Shown: positions 47,961 to 60,207, counted from the stretch's first letter. The stretch: 64,000 bases of DNA from Chenopodium formosanum (GCA_024500155.1 CM044874.1:83578295-83642294); one strand, 5' to 3'. The notes: generated by a model from the sequence alone, not told the origin. Program-made: numbers and translations.

Positions 47961-48099
47961 AGGGTCTGTTCTTTTGAGTTTTTGAACTAATAAAACATAA
48001 CAGATTTTAACAGGGGATGTGTTGGCAAAATAGATTGAGTTAATAGAACATAGCAGGGTTAATTTTAATAGAGCAAAACAGCTCAAAAGAACATGACCT
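47961..48099. mobile_element. Foldback MITE (139 bp)
   Basis: The left end AGGGTCTGTTCTTTTGAG pairs with the right end CTCAAAAGAACATGACCT. The interior is AT-rich and non-coding. TTA and TA-containing flanks fit a Tourist/Harbinger-like insertion, but the superfamily is not certain. Confidence 0.6.
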
Positions 48100-49370
48100 A
48101 TATAACATATTTACCGAGTTAAAATAGTGTGTTCACAAAATATGGAATATGATGAGATAATTGGATTCACATAAATAAAATTGAATTAATTAAAAAAAAA
48201 ATACCAAAAATGGATAATCCGAAAGAGCATTACATGCAAATATAGTCGAGTTGAACAGGTGAAGACACGTATGCAAGATAGCTTTAATTTACAAATTCTC
48301 TCGTTTACGGATTTTGGAAAAGGAGGAGAAAAAGAAAGACTCTGATTGGCTGAAAATGGCTTAAGAAGAAAGCAAAAGAATCACTTTCAACGGGACAACA
48401 TGATTGGGCGGCTTATATCCATGGACAGATGACCTAACAAACAGAATCAAACCTTGCTAAATTCCCATAAATTTTATACTAATCCCTTAGCTTACTATTA
48501 GTATAGTACCAAATCTCTCATGTCATACTAAAGATTAAATTTATAAAGCACTACACAATATATGCAAATGGAATAACCCTAGCTAGCAGGGAATTTGAAG
48601 GGAATATTTCTACTTTTTTTTGTCCGAAATATATATATCAATTCAAAGTAGATGTTATGTTGATATATATTATAATTGTACTTGTATATATAATACATAG
48701 TAATATGACATTTAAACTGAGACGGACCACTAGAAGTATATGTGTCAAAATCATTTATGTATATGTAAAATTGAGATATTTGAAGGCTTTTAATTAGTTT
48801 TGTTTTTCATTTCTAATTTAGCTAGGTTAATAAGCGTCGGAGTAGACAAAAAATTAAAATTCATATGGGCTTTCAATTATTTTAAAAAATACAAAAACTA
48901 TAATAAATTTGCATGTAACTCCCACACAAGTAAACTTAATTAAAGAAAAGTAACATGCAAATAGTTTTATTTTTGTTTTTGTAGTCCTGAAATTTTACTA
49001 ATTTTTAATTTTTAAACCTTACACGAGCGTTTAATATTTTAGACTAATTATCTGTTTAATATGTTACATAAACTCTATATGGCAAACATTTTCAATTGTT
49101 TTCTAATTTATTTTGTCCTTCTCTCAAACGAAAAAAAGTAATGTGTAGGGTAGTGTTACGTATAGTTTGCCTATGTCGTCCACTCATACAAAAAGATGAT
49201 GATGTTGATCTCTTTCATCCATTTGAAAGCACATTTAAAGGCATTCACAAATTTTACGAAAGAACAATAAAGGAGCTACATATAACGTAAACCAAATCTG
49301 TTGATTTATTTGGTCTGACCAAATTATAAATCACAGGAAGGTAAGAAGGTTGATGGAAATTTCATGCTAA

Positions 49371-49636
49371 AATAATATTGATAGAGTATAAAACATATTC
49401 CTGGGCCTCAACCATCAGTTTAAGCTTTTGGTTGAGATGGTCCATTAACATGTAGCATGGGCCCTCCTCATACCCAACGCTTAATATTCCACCTGAAAGT
49501 GGGGGGTGGATGAGATTCGAACCCGTGACCTTTATGTCACGCTGGCTCCGATACCATGTTAATGGACCATCTCAACCAAAAGCTTAAACTGATGGTTGAG
49601 GCCCAGGAATATATTTTATACTCTATCAAATATTAT
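49371..49636 (-). mobile_element. Palindromic element with 82-bp arms and a tRNA-Met-like motif
   Basis: The arms at 49371-49452 and 49555-49636 are near-perfect inverted copies, each ending at CATGTTAATGGACC or its complement. On the minus strand TGGTATCGGAGC follows directly after TTAACA. This is one base from TGGTATCAGAGC, the primer-binding site of many plant LTR elements that use initiator tRNA-Met. GGGTTCGAATCTC, like a tRNA B box, follows about 25 bp later. The element may be a rearranged TRIM or a tRNA-derived foldback. A partial copy lies at 52383-52570. Confidence 0.6.
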
Positions 49637-49770
49637 ATTCTTGTCTCTCTAATTTCAACGTAAAGATGAAATCTCTGCTTAGACGCAAGCTACATAATTG
49701 TCCTTGTCCATGCATCGTCGTAGATTATTTATTGGAATATAATTAGGGTTATAAGAACATTTGAACCTTT

Positions 49771-49788
49771 AATAATAATAACAATAAC

Positions 49789-49829
<41 letters not shown>
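49771..49829. repeat. (AAT)n microsatellite
   Basis: A run of AAT trinucleotides with two AAC interruptions near its start. Confidence 0.9.
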
Positions 49830-49832
<3 letters not shown>

Positions 49833-50455
49833 TCTTTTTCATGTTACAGAGTAATTACTTGAAAATTCTGATTAAGTACAAGAAATTGATTTATATTATA
49901 ATGATATGAGTAATTAGAACTTCTTAGCCTCCTGTATTATTTCTCATAAATTAGGAAAAATAAGTTCAAATATATATACTCCATTTTTTTTTTCTTGATC
50001 GTTTGTCGTTTGTTATTATATTCTTTTAGTATAATTTACATAAAAAGAAATATCTTTCTAATTTGCACCGTTATTATGTCATTCTACTTCGAGACACAAT
50101 AACTAAACAAGCAGCATCGTCTTTTCTAAAGAATGAAAGACAACACTTGTAAGGGCTCACTCACTTTTTAATGGGAATAAGGGAAAAGTTTTTCATTTTG
50201 TAGCATCTGTGTGGATATATGCATAAAGAGTGAAAATGCAATATTATAATTTTCTACATTACTATGGAGTATCGTTTCTATATGGATTTTTCTAATTGAT
50301 AGGACGAGAACTGAATTATTAATTAACATTTTAATATACTTTTAGTTTATTATTATTAGTACGTCTATATATATACTACTTTTTTTTTTAGTTATTATTT
50401 AGCATATATAATGCATAATAAGAAGTGACAAACTATTGCATTTTGGCTCTATGTA

Positions 50456-50720
50456 AGGTCTTGTTCACTTCACCTTAAAAAAAATAATTTCAGTAAAAAT
50501 AGTTTCAGTTAAAATACGTTTATTTCAGTAAAAAGAATTTTAGTTCAGTAAAATTTAGTATCTTTAAAGAAGAAATATAATAGAAAATTAGTAAAAAATA
50601 ATTTTAGTTCAGCAAAAATAATTTCTTATTAGTAAAAATAATTTCAAGTTCAACAAAATAATTTCAATTCAGTAAAAATAATTTCAGCTCAGCAAAATTT
50701 AGGTGAAGTGAACGGGACCT
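50456..50720. mobile_element. MITE with CAGTAAAAATAATTT internal repeats (265 bp)
   Basis: The left end AGGTCTTGTTCACTTCACCT pairs with the right end AGGTGAAGTGAACGGGACCT. The interior is a run of imperfect TTCAGTAAAAATAA phrases. No transposase is present. A clear target duplication was not seen. Confidence 0.65.
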
Positions 50721-50932
50721 AAGTTTGTATTTAGCTTTTTATACATAAGCAAATTAAAATGAATAAATGCTTAGTTAATCTAGAAGAACATGCATAAATA
50801 CTCATATTTAAGCAAAAATTTCCACTCAACATATTCTTTACCACAACAGAACGAATTTTCTTTTTACTACATGCGTTCCTTTGATTTACTACAATTAATT
50901 ATTTAATGAACTAAATATTAGTACAGATTACT

Positions 50933-51165
50933 AAGGGTTTGTTTGGCATCACTGTGGTTTTCTGTTTTTTAGTTTTTTGTTTTTTTAAAACCATATAAAA
51001 TATGTCACACAACGAGTCAAAAATTATTCAAACTTATTAAAATCATGATAATTTTGAAAACTGACAACAGAAAAGTGGAAACACCTTTTTCTTTTTTTCC
51101 TGTTTTTGGTTTTTAGTTTAAAAAAAAAAAACTGAAAACAAAAAACGATGCCAAACAAGCCCTTA
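50933..51165. mobile_element. Tourist-like MITE (about 233 bp)
   Basis: The left end AAGGGTTTGTTTGGCATC and the right end GATGCCAAACAAGCCCTT form an 18-bp inverted repeat with one mismatch. TAA and TTA at the borders fit a Harbinger/Tourist TWA target site. The interior is AT-rich and non-coding. Confidence 0.65.
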
Positions 51166-52382
51166 AATAAGGAGTTACTATATATGCATGGTTGTTGGAG
51201 TTGTTCTTCGTTTAAGATAGTATTTGACGTACATAAACAGCATGAAGTAGTACTATCTTCTTAATTCATAATTTTGGTATTGATGATCTTAGTCAACTTG
51301 CGCTAATTAGTCGGTTTGATTCCTACCAAAAGTCGATTAATTTATAATATAATATTAACAATCGCATCTAATTGCACGCACTTAAGAGTTTATATATGTG
51401 ATTATACTTAATCGCAAAAGGATTGATGATGAAAAAATAAAATTAAAGTTTTGAAAATACATAATTTGTCTTTAATACAAACAGGTTAGATTAATTAATA
51501 CTAATACGTACAACAAAATTCAGCGGACTACAACTGGATGGATCGATTCCGAGTTGACTCATAAAACATAATTATTCTAATAAAACAGCATCAATACTTT
51601 AGGGTAGTAATGCTTGAATCAACCCACATCATCATAAAACATTATAATATGCTCTAAAAAATAGTAATAATTTATTATACAATCATGTTGCATAATATAT
51701 AGTTTTATTTAAAAAAATATGTGTGAAAAATGGGTGGACGACGGAAGCAGGAAATGACAAATAAATCACTAACTTTAATTTGCATTTGGGTGCCTCAGAT
51801 TCTCAATCCAATATGTCGCTCCCAGCTTACATTGCATCTTCATCTACAAAGCATAATTGTTTTTATATTCTTTTTTTATTCCTAGAATAATATTATTAAA
51901 CTTTACTTTTAGTTTAATATTATTGTTAAATAAGTTTATAAAATATAAATTATGCGAATAATTAATTAATATACTGGATTACTAGTGATCGTATAAACTT
52001 GTGGTACTGATTACGTGCCTGCATGGAGGCTATTGAGAATCATTATCCGAACATGACCTGGACTATTTTGTTATTAATTACGGTAATAGTTAATTAGTCT
52101 TATTATGGGCCGTCACTACATTTGACCTACACCCCTATTTAAATTAGGGTAGCTTTTTTTTAATAAGGGCTAAAATACTATACTAACTAAAAAATTTATG
52201 AGAAAAAAATTATGAATTATATATATCAGGGCATGCAATAAAGTTACTCGTATTAGCTTTATTTACCAAAAAAATAAAAAAATATTTAATGGTAAACAAG
52301 AATAATCAAATTTAATAAAATTACAAAATGTTTCAAGCTGATCTATGTATAGTGAGACGCGAAATATCATGAATATGTTGTA

Positions 52383-52570
52383 TACTCTCTATATAAAACA
52401 TATTCTTAAGTTTCAACCATCAGATTAAACTTTTGGTTGAGATAGTCTTATAACATGGTATCGGAGCTAGCGTGATACAAAAGCCACGGGTTCAAATCTC
52501 ATCCACCACTAACTTTCAAGTGGAATATTAAGCACATGCATGGTATGAGGAGGGCCCATGCTGCATCTCG
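52383..52570 (+). mobile_element. Partial copy of the tRNA-Met-like element, at the rDNA border
   Basis: It carries the same arm (CAACCATCAGATTAAACTTT), the same TGGTATCGGAGC motif after TATAACA, the B-box-like GGGTTCAAATCTC, and GGTATGAGGAGGGCCCATGC. It then stops at a G run of 15 (52572-52586) right before the first 25S fragment. The second arm is absent. Confidence 0.6.
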
Positions 52571-52593
52571 TGGGGGGGGGGGGGGGAGGGGGA

Positions 52594-54256
52594 GTTTTCC
52601 TCAAGATATTTGGAGCTCATTCGCGAGTTCTATCAGGTAAAGCCAATGATTAGAGGCTTGGGGGCGCAACGCCCTCGACCTATTCTAAAACTTTAAATAG
52701 GTAGGGCGGCGCGACTGCTTTGTTGAGCCATGCCATGGAATCGAGAGCTCCAAGTAGGCCATTTTGGTAAGCACAACTGGCGATGCGGGATGAACCGGAA
52801 GCCGAGTTACGTTGCCTAACTACGCACCAACCTAGATTCCACAAAGGGTGTTGGTCGATTAAGACATCCGGTCGGTGGTCATGGAAGTCGAAATCCGTTA
52901 AGGAGTGTGTAACAACTCACCTGCCGAATCAACTAGCCCCGAAAATGGAAGGCGTTGATGCGTGTGACCTATACCCAGCCGTCGGGGCAAGTGTTAGGCC
53001 CCGATGAGTAGGAGGGTGCAACAGTCGCTGCAAAACCTATGGCGTGAGCCAGGGCAGAGCGGCCGTTGGTGCAAATCTTGGTGGTAGTAGCAAATATTCA
53101 AATGAGAACTTTGAAAGCCGAAGAGGGGAAAGGTTCCATGTGAACGACACTTGCACATGGGTTAGTCGATCTTTAGAGACAGGGGAAGCCTGTCTGATAG
53201 CACGTTTCGCGCGAGCTTCGAAAGGAAATCGGGTTAAAATTCCTGAACCGGGACTTGGCGGTTGACGGCAACGTTAGGAAGTTTAGAGACGTTGGCGGGG
53301 GCCTCGGGAAGAGTTATCTTTTCTGTTTAACAGCCTGCCCATCCTGGAATCGTCTCAGCCGGAGGTAGGGTCTAGCAGCTGGAAGAGCACCGCACGTTTT
53401 GTGGTGTTCGGTGCACCCCCGGCAGCCCTTGAAAATTCAGAGGACCGAGTGCTGACTACGCCCGGTCTTACTCATAACCTAAGGTCTGCTTTGCGGGTCG
53501 ATCCAGGTGGAGGACATTGTCAGGTGGGGGGTTTGGCTGAGGTGGCACATTTGTTGAAAGATAACGTAGCTGTCCTAAGATGAGCTTAACGAGAACAGAA
53601 ATCTCATGTGGAACAGAAGGGTAAAAGCTCGTTTGATTCTGATTTTCAATACGAATACAAATTGTGAAATAGTGGCCTAACGATCCTTTAGACCTTTTGA
53701 ATTTAAAGCCAGAGGTGTTAGGAAATTACCATAGGGATAACTGGCTTGTGGCAACCAAGCATTCATAGCGACGTTGCTTTTTTATCCTTTGATGTCGGCT
53801 CTTCCTATCTTTGTGAAGCAGAATTCACCAAGTGTTGGATTGTTCACCCACCAATAGGGAACGTGAGATGGGTTTAGATCGTCGTGATTCAGGTTAGTTT
53901 TACCCTATTGATTCACACATTAGTCCTCGCGCTTGGTTGAAAAGACAATGGCGCAAAGCTACCGTGTGCTGGATTATGACTGAACGCCTCTAAGTCATAA
54001 TCCGTGCCGGAAGCGACGCATGCGCTCGCCCCCCAATTTCCGTCCTACAGTAGGGGATTCGGCCCCCAAAGGCCATGTCGTAGGCTAAGCTCGCGCACAG
54101 TGGATGTGTCGTGAGAGCCGCCTTGAAGTACAATTCCTATCGAGCGGCGGGTTGAATCCTTTGCAGATGACTTAAATACGCGACGGGGTATTGTATGTGG
54201 CAAAGTGGTCTTGCTACCACGATCCACTGAGATTCATCCCTATATCGCTTCGATTC
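52594..54256 (+). rRNA. 25S rRNA 3'-part pseudogene, copy A
   Basis: Long runs match plant 25S rRNA, including GTTCTATCAGGTAAAGCCAA, CACAAAGGGTGTTGGTCGAT, AACAGCCTGCCCATCCTGGA and GAAGCAGAATTCACCAAGTG, up to the 3' end near GCTTCGATTCGT. Relative to copy B and to normal 25S it has lost about 700 bp (junction near 53479). It has also lost about 45 bp near 53907, including the sarcin-ricin loop. Many substitutions look like CpG decay. It cannot yield a working rRNA. ORFs across it are shadows. Confidence 0.93.
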
Positions 54257-54529
54257 GTCCCTCCTCCATCCTACTCCCTAAAAACACTATATTTTGGAAA
54301 ACGAGGTTAACGTTGCTTCTTATATGCTAAAAAATGTTAAGTAGTGGATTGATACAAGTGACAAAGCCAAAGTGTTGGGGTGTGGGATGGTGCAAGGGGC
54401 GTGTGGCATGTGCACAGGACATGTCCACCCAAGTACAAGGCATACACCTAAGGATAAGTCATACAAACAACTAGTTTTGTCGTTTGAGGGTATGCCATCG
54501 TTGCCTTAAGACATGGTGATTAAGGATGA
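54257..54529 (+). other. Spacer after 25S copy A
   Basis: After the 25S end come a C/T-rich stretch and then sequence such as GGTGTGGGATGGTGCAAGGG and TGAGGGTATGCCATCGTTGC. Copy B carries the same stretch after its 25S end (57763-58037). It may be old rDNA intergenic spacer, but that is inferred only from position. Confidence 0.6.
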
Positions 54530-55400
54530 ATGAGATGGTTCTGGGCATCATCCATGAATCCCAAGGCCCTTTGGGAACCCATGGAAGTACTTGCATGCAT
54601 AATCTTTCCGGGTGAAAAAATGATGTACGGGAGCCAAATTTGAAGGCTATAATACACGAAATCGGAGCAATTTAGAAGGTGTCCGGACCCGGTGTCAGAA
54701 ATTCAAGGAATTTTACGGGATGCATCCCGAGGTCATATGATGTTGTTTGGACCCGTATACAACCATAAGTCGGCTACATAAAGGCCCCGTGGAAGCTTAT
54801 AGCTAATACAAGTGGCGTGTATGAAAGATGGTAAATTGAATGCTTAAAGGCAAATTGGATTGTTTCACCCACCCAATTGGACTCCTAGAGGGTATCAGGG
54901 TTTATAGGTAGCTTCTCGGCATTTTTTGTTTCCGGGTCAAAAAAAGAAAAAATTGGCAAAATTGAAGGCTATAATACACGCATTTTGGCCAATTTCAGAG
55001 GTTTCGGGACCCGGTGTTGAAAAGTTTCGAGATACCAGGGGATACATCCCAAGGTCATTTAATGTCGTTTGGAACCATATATGATCATTATATGTTGCCA
55101 TAAATGTTCGTGGTAGCCTCGAGTTTATAAAATCGATGCAAGTTGTAAACGGGTCAATTGACAGTTCTAAGGTATATTGGATGGTTTTATCCACCCAAAT
55201 GGACTTCCGGGGTGTAAAAGGGTCCATGGGAAGCACCTCGACAATTTTTATTTCCGGGTCAAAAAAAGTGAAAATTTGTCCAAAATTGAAGGCTATAATA
55301 CACGATTTTGGGTCAATTTTTGACATTTTTTCAAAAATTGAACCGACTACGTGGGGTGACTCTCGGGGTCATATATGGTGGTTTGAAACCATAACACACC
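54530..55400 (+). repeat. ~325-bp family units beside 25S copy A
   Basis: About two and a half units. The first (54530-54840) is a diverged subtype with CTTTGGGAACCCATGGAAG, TTTGAAGGCTATAATACACG, and GTATACAACCATAAGTCGGC. Then come two units (54840-55165 and 55165-55400) with AATTGGATTGTTTCACCCAC, TTGAAGGCTATAATACACGC, GACCCGGTGTTGAAAAG, GTCGTTTGGAACCATATATG and GATGCAAGTTGTAAACGGG. The orientation is the same as array 1. Confidence 0.85.
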
Positions 55401-55546
55401 TATAAAGATGTCTATAAAGTACTAAGAATGAGTTATGTTCCTGTTTTGAAATTTTGGAATATAATGATATCACAAAAGTATATTGAAGTGATATTACTTG
55501 ACGATAATGATGTCATATGAATATAATTATTTCATATGAATATAGT
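55401..55546 (+). repeat. AT-rich TAATGATGTCATAT-type repeats, copy A
   Basis: A short run of imperfect TAATGATGTCATAT motifs links the ~325-bp units to 25S copy B. The homologous tract after copy B is longer (60890-61305). Confidence 0.75.
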
Positions 55547-56632
55547 CGGGTTACGGTGCCCAACTACGCGCTAACCTAGATCCCACAAAGGGTGTTGGTC
55601 GATTAAGACAGCAGGACAGTGGTCATGGAAGTCTAAATCCGCTAAGGAGTGTGTAACAACTCACCCGCTGAATCAACTAGCTATGAAAATGGATGGCGCT
55701 GAAGCGCGTGACCTATACCCGGCCATCGGGGCAAGTGTCAGGTCCCGATGAGTAGAAGGGGACAGCGGTCGCTGTCAAACCTGTGGCGTGAGCCACGGCA
55801 GAGCGGCCGTTGGTGCAGAGCTTAGTGTTTGTAGTAGCAAATATTCAAATGAGAACTTTAAAGATCAAAGACGGGAAAGGTTCCATGTGAACGATACTTG
55901 AACATGGGTTATTCGATCCTAAGAGACAGGGGAAGCCTGTCCGATAGCGCGTTTTGCGCGAGCTTCGAAAGGGAATTGGATTAAAATTCCTTAACCGGGA
56001 CGTAGCGGTTGATGGAAACATTGGGATGTTCGGAGACGTCGGCGAGGGACTTGGGAAAAGTTATCTTTTCTATTTAACAGCCTGCCCACCCTGGAATTGG
56101 CTCAGTTGGAGGTAGGGTCCAGCGGATGGAAGAGCACCGCACATTTTGTGGTGTCTGATGCTCCCCCGGCGACCCTTGAAAATCTGGAGGACCAAGAGCC
56201 GACCACGCTCGGTCTTACTCATAATCGCATCAGGTCTCCAAGGTGAACAACCTCTGGTCAATGGAACAATGTAGGCAAGGGAAGTCGGCAAAATGCATCC
56301 TTAACTTCGGGAAAAGGATTGGCTCTGAGGGATGGACACGGGGGTCCCAGTCCTAAACCCATCGGCTATTGGCAGACTGCTCGAGCTGCTTCCATGACGA
56401 GAGCGAGTTACCGCGTTCCGGCCGGGAGACGGACTGGGAACGGTCCCTACGGGGGCCTTCCGCGAGTGTCGAACTGTCAACTCGAAATTGGTACAAACAA
56501 GGGGAATCCGACTGTTTTATTAAAACAATGCATTGCGATGGTCCCTGCGGATGTTAACGCAATGTGATTTCTGCCAAGTGCTCTGAATGTCAAAGTGAAG
56601 AAATTCAACCAAGTGCGGGAAAACGACGGGAT

Positions 56633-56679
<47 letters not shown>

Positions 56680-57167
56680 AGACGCGCATGAATGGATTAA
56701 CGAGATTCCCACTGTCCCTGTCTACTATCCAGCGAAACCACAACCAAGGGAATGGGTTTGGCAAAATCAGCAGGGAAAAAAGACCCTGTTGAGCTTGACT
56801 CTAGTCCGACTTTGTGAAATGAATTGAGAGGTGTAGGATAAGTGGGAGCTTCGGCGCAAGTGAAATACCACTACTTTTAACGCTTATTTACTTACTTTGT
56901 GAGTCTGAAGCGGGGCAATGCCCTTCCTTTTAGACCTGAGGTCCTCTTTGCGGGCCGATCCGGGCGGAGAACATTGTCAGGTAGGAAGTTTGGCTAGGAC
57001 GACACATCTGTTAAAAGATAATGCAGGTGTCCTAAGATGAGCTCAACGAGAACAGAAATCTCATGTGGAATAGAAGGGTAAAAGTTTGTTTGATTTGGAT
57101 TTTCAATACAAATACGAACCGTGAAAGCGTGGCCTAACGATCCTTTAGACCTTTTGAAGTTAAAGCT

Positions 57168-57207
<40 letters not shown>

Positions 57208-57762
57208 CGCAGCCAAACGTTCATAGTGACGTTGCTTTTTGATTCTTCAATGTCGGTTCTTCCTATCATTGTGAAGCAGAATTCACCAAGTGTTGGATTG
57301 TTCACCCACCAAAAGGGAACGTGAGCTGGGTTTAGACCATCGTGAGACAGGTTAGTTTTACCCTACTGATGACAGTGTCGCAATGGTAATTCAACCTAGT
57401 ACAAGAGGAACCGTTGATTCACACAATTGGTCATCGCGCTTGGTTGAAAAGCCAATGGCGCAAAGCTACCGTGTGCTGGATTATGACTAAACGCCTCAAA
57501 GAGAGAATCCAGGCAAGAAGCGATGCATGCGCCCGCCGCCCGATTTCCGACCTACAGTAGGGGTTTTGGCCCCCAAGGGCACGTGTCGTAGGCTAAGCTC
57601 ACGCGGTGGATGCGCCTTGAGAGCTGCCTTGAAGTACAATTCCTACCGAGCGGCGGGTTGAATCCTTTGTAGATGACTTAAATACGCAACGGGGTATTGT
57701 AAATGGAAGAGTGGCCTTGCTGCCATGATCCACTGAGATTCAGCCCTATATCGCTTCGATTT
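55547..57762 (+). rRNA. 25S rRNA 3'-part pseudogene, copy B
   Basis: It begins inside 25S at CGGGTTACGGTGCCCAACTA, further in than copy A, and runs to the 25S 3' end near GCTTCGATTTGTCC. It keeps regions missing from copy A, including AACAATGTAGGCAAGGGAAG, GACTCTCTTAAGGTAGCCAA and the sarcin-ricin segment at 57398-57413. There the loop reads AGTACAAGAGGAACCG in place of AGTACGAGAGGAACCG, a CG-to-CA change of the loop G. With many other substitutions, this marks a pseudogene or silenced relic. Confidence 0.93.
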
Positions 57763-58037
57763 GTCCTTCCCCCTATCCTATTCCCTAAAAACATCTATGT
57801 TTTGGAAAACAAGGTTAGCGTTGCTTCTGATCATATGCTAAAAAATGCTAAGTAGTGGATTGAGACAAGTGACAAAGCCAAAGTGTTGGGGTGTGGGATG
57901 GTGCAAGGGGCGTGTAGCATGTGCACAAGACATGTGCACCCAAGGACAAGGCATACACCCAAGGATAACGCATACAAACAATTAGTTTTGTCGTTTGAGG
58001 GTATGCCATCGTTTCCTTAAGATATGGTGATTAAGGA
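57763..58037 (+). other. Spacer after 25S copy B
   Basis: Closely matches 54257-54529 (for example GTGGATTGAGACAAGTGACA and GTGTGGGATGGTGCAAGGGG), with scattered substitutions. This shows that the 25S relic and its 3' flank were duplicated together. Confidence 0.7.
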
Positions 58038-58238
58038 TGAATGAGATGGCATCATCTATGACTCCCAAGGCCCTTTGGGAACCCATGGATGTACTAGGAT
58101 GCATAATCTTGTCGGGTGAAAAAATGATGTGTGAAAGCCAAATTTGAAGGCTATAATACACGAAATCGGAGCAATTTAGTAGGTGTCCAGACCTAGTGTC
58201 AGAAACTCAAGGAATTTTACGGGATGCATCCCGAGGTC
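58038..58238 (+). repeat. ~325-bp family unit beside 25S copy B, left part
   Basis: The same diverged subtype as 54530-54737, cut at CCCGAGGTC by the LTR insertion. The missing continuation resumes at 60208. Confidence 0.85.
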
Positions 58239-60207
58239 TGTAGACACCTAAAAATGTCTCCCCAAAACCAAACCCAATGATGAACAACCTTTCACCACCA
58301 TTATTGTTCGGATTGAGTATTTAATTTTTGGAGTGCTTAAATCCATATTTCCATTTCATAAACCAACCCAATTCCTAGCCCATTTCCCCAAACCATAACT
58401 TATTTTCCTCTTTTCGTGCCTTTTAACCCAAAATAATTCATTTCGTGTCCTTTAAAATCATTTATTTCGTGTCCTTTTTATAAAAACGTTTGATCAAGTT
58501 TATTTTGGTCCATAATATGGGTCCAATGATTGAATAATTGGATGGGGCTTTAAAAGAGCTTTCCAACGATATATTATAACCCCAAATCCGAGTTATAACG
58601 AATAAGTTATGACCAAAATATTAAACTGAGCCCAAACCGAACCTAAGCCCACCTTACCTACGACCCAATGATCATGTGGAGGGTCCAAATGATTTAATCC
58701 AATTCCTAAACCAATTAGGATTATTTGGAAGCTTCTATAAGTTTCTAAAAGATCCTAATTATCAGGTTTAAAAAGATAAGATTAAAGAGTTTGAAATTGA
58801 ATAAAACTCCTTTTTTTAAAGTCCTAATTTTATCCGAATTAAAAGACATTCAAAGATAGACAGATATTATTTTCGTACCTCATATTTTTTATCCAAATTT
58901 TATACGGTTGGATAGCCCTTGAAATTATCTTTCCAATGATATATTATAATATCAATTCCGAGCTATAACGGAAAAGATATGAATAAAATGTCAAACTCTA
59001 TCCAAAACCGATACCGTCTCACTATTTCGGCTATATCTTTTATTATACAAAATATTTTAATCTGATTCTAATTGGGTTAGAAAGTAGACTTCAAGAGCTT
59101 TCCAACAATATTTTATTCATCTTATTTATTCCGATTTAATTCGGATCTTATCTTAATTCTTCGACCCTTCTTTTTTATCTATAAATAGAGGTCATATCAC
59201 CCCTTTTCCAATGATCAACAAGCTTGATCATCAAATAATTCTCTTCTCCCTCTTTAGCCTAAACACTAGCCTCCCCATTCTTTCACTATTTCTTCCTTTA
59301 AGCACTTCAAGGAGTCCATACAATACCTGAAGTTCTATACTTTAACCAAGGCGTGATAGGTAGAATTAACGGAGGGTTTGGACCAAATTAACTCTACTTT
59401 TAATTTAATTTAGTATTTATTTGCTTTATATTTTTATTGAAGTTACTAACAGTTTATTCATGATGTAGCAATTTAAAGGAACGCGCAGAATGTGAGTAAT
59501 TAATTAATTTAATTACTCTTATTTTATTTTAATATTGCTAGCATCATGATTAGGTTATTTTATATTTGTTTTGACCAACGCTATTATTGTTGAATTGCTT
59601 CCAATATTAATGTTTATTCTATTATTATTTATTGATCACCATATTGCATGTTAAAGGGAATATATAATTGAAAATCACGACTAATAAGATAATTTGGACA
59701 ACCGGTTTAGGTTCCTTTTTAATCTTGTTATTAATTCAAGTGATCACTAATATTTTAGAATTATGTGTTGCATTAATATTCAACCAATTTAGCTTAATAA
59801 TAGTTTGGAGCGAATTGAATATTTTGTTTGTATATCTTTGAGATCGCATGAATCACTTTTCACTATAAGAATCGAGTAGAGGCCAATACGGGCGAATGTG
59901 ACTCCATGACTCACTTCGTACCATCATCTCCGATCCTCCTTTCGTGGTTCCGAACCATATGGAGTTAGTAATCTCATGGATTATGAATGGGGTGTAACCT
60001 TCACGGGTCAATCGTTGTTGCCTTCGTTGTCCCTTATTCGTGGTTGTCTTTTATGATCCGTGAACAGTTTACAAGTTCCTTAAAAACTTGTTGGCGACTC
60101 CCTACTTTCCTTGTCCCTAATCGTATTATGTCAATTCCCACTTCCTATGAGTGCCAAGCATATTCACCACATGCTTTTACGTAGGCGCACTTCGAACGAC
60201 GCCTACA
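58239..60207 (+). mobile_element. Solo LTR (1,969 bp) with 5-bp target duplication
   Basis: It begins TGTAGACACC and ends CGCCTACA, so it has the TG...CA ends of an LTR with short inverted termini TGTAG/CTACA. AGGTC flanks both sides (58234-58238 and 60208-60212). The uninterrupted homologue at 54738 reads CCCGAGGTCATATGATG, which proves the empty site. A TATA box (TCTATAAATAG at 59178-59188) and CTTTCCAACGATATATTATA-type repeats lie inside. There is no gag-pol, PBS or second LTR, so recombination removed the rest. Length suggests Ty3/gypsy; the family is not assigned. Confidence 0.9.

Larger units (their letters stand above)
44510..49370. other. AT-rich intergenic region
   Basis: No gene is supported. 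It contains a 56-bp Stowaway-like foldback (46138-46193), a foldback MITE (47961-48099) and locally duplicated TTATCCTACCTTACGTACGT-type sequence at about 47730-47920. A CAGTGACGGAGCTAG end near 45684 suggests a transposon remnant. The rest is AT-rich with short ORFs that have no recognisable relatives. Confidence 0.55.
49637..52382. other. AT-rich intergenic region with foldback elements
   Basis: No gene is supported. It contains an (AAT)n tract at 49771-49829 and two terminal-inverted-repeat elements described separately (50456-50720 and 50933-51165). The rest is AT-rich DNA with no recognisable coding capacity. Confidence 0.55.

Noticed and set aside
52783..57305. Several 60-100 codon ORFs in 52.8-57.3 kb
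   Set aside because: All lie on recognisable 25S rRNA sequence and are shadows of it.
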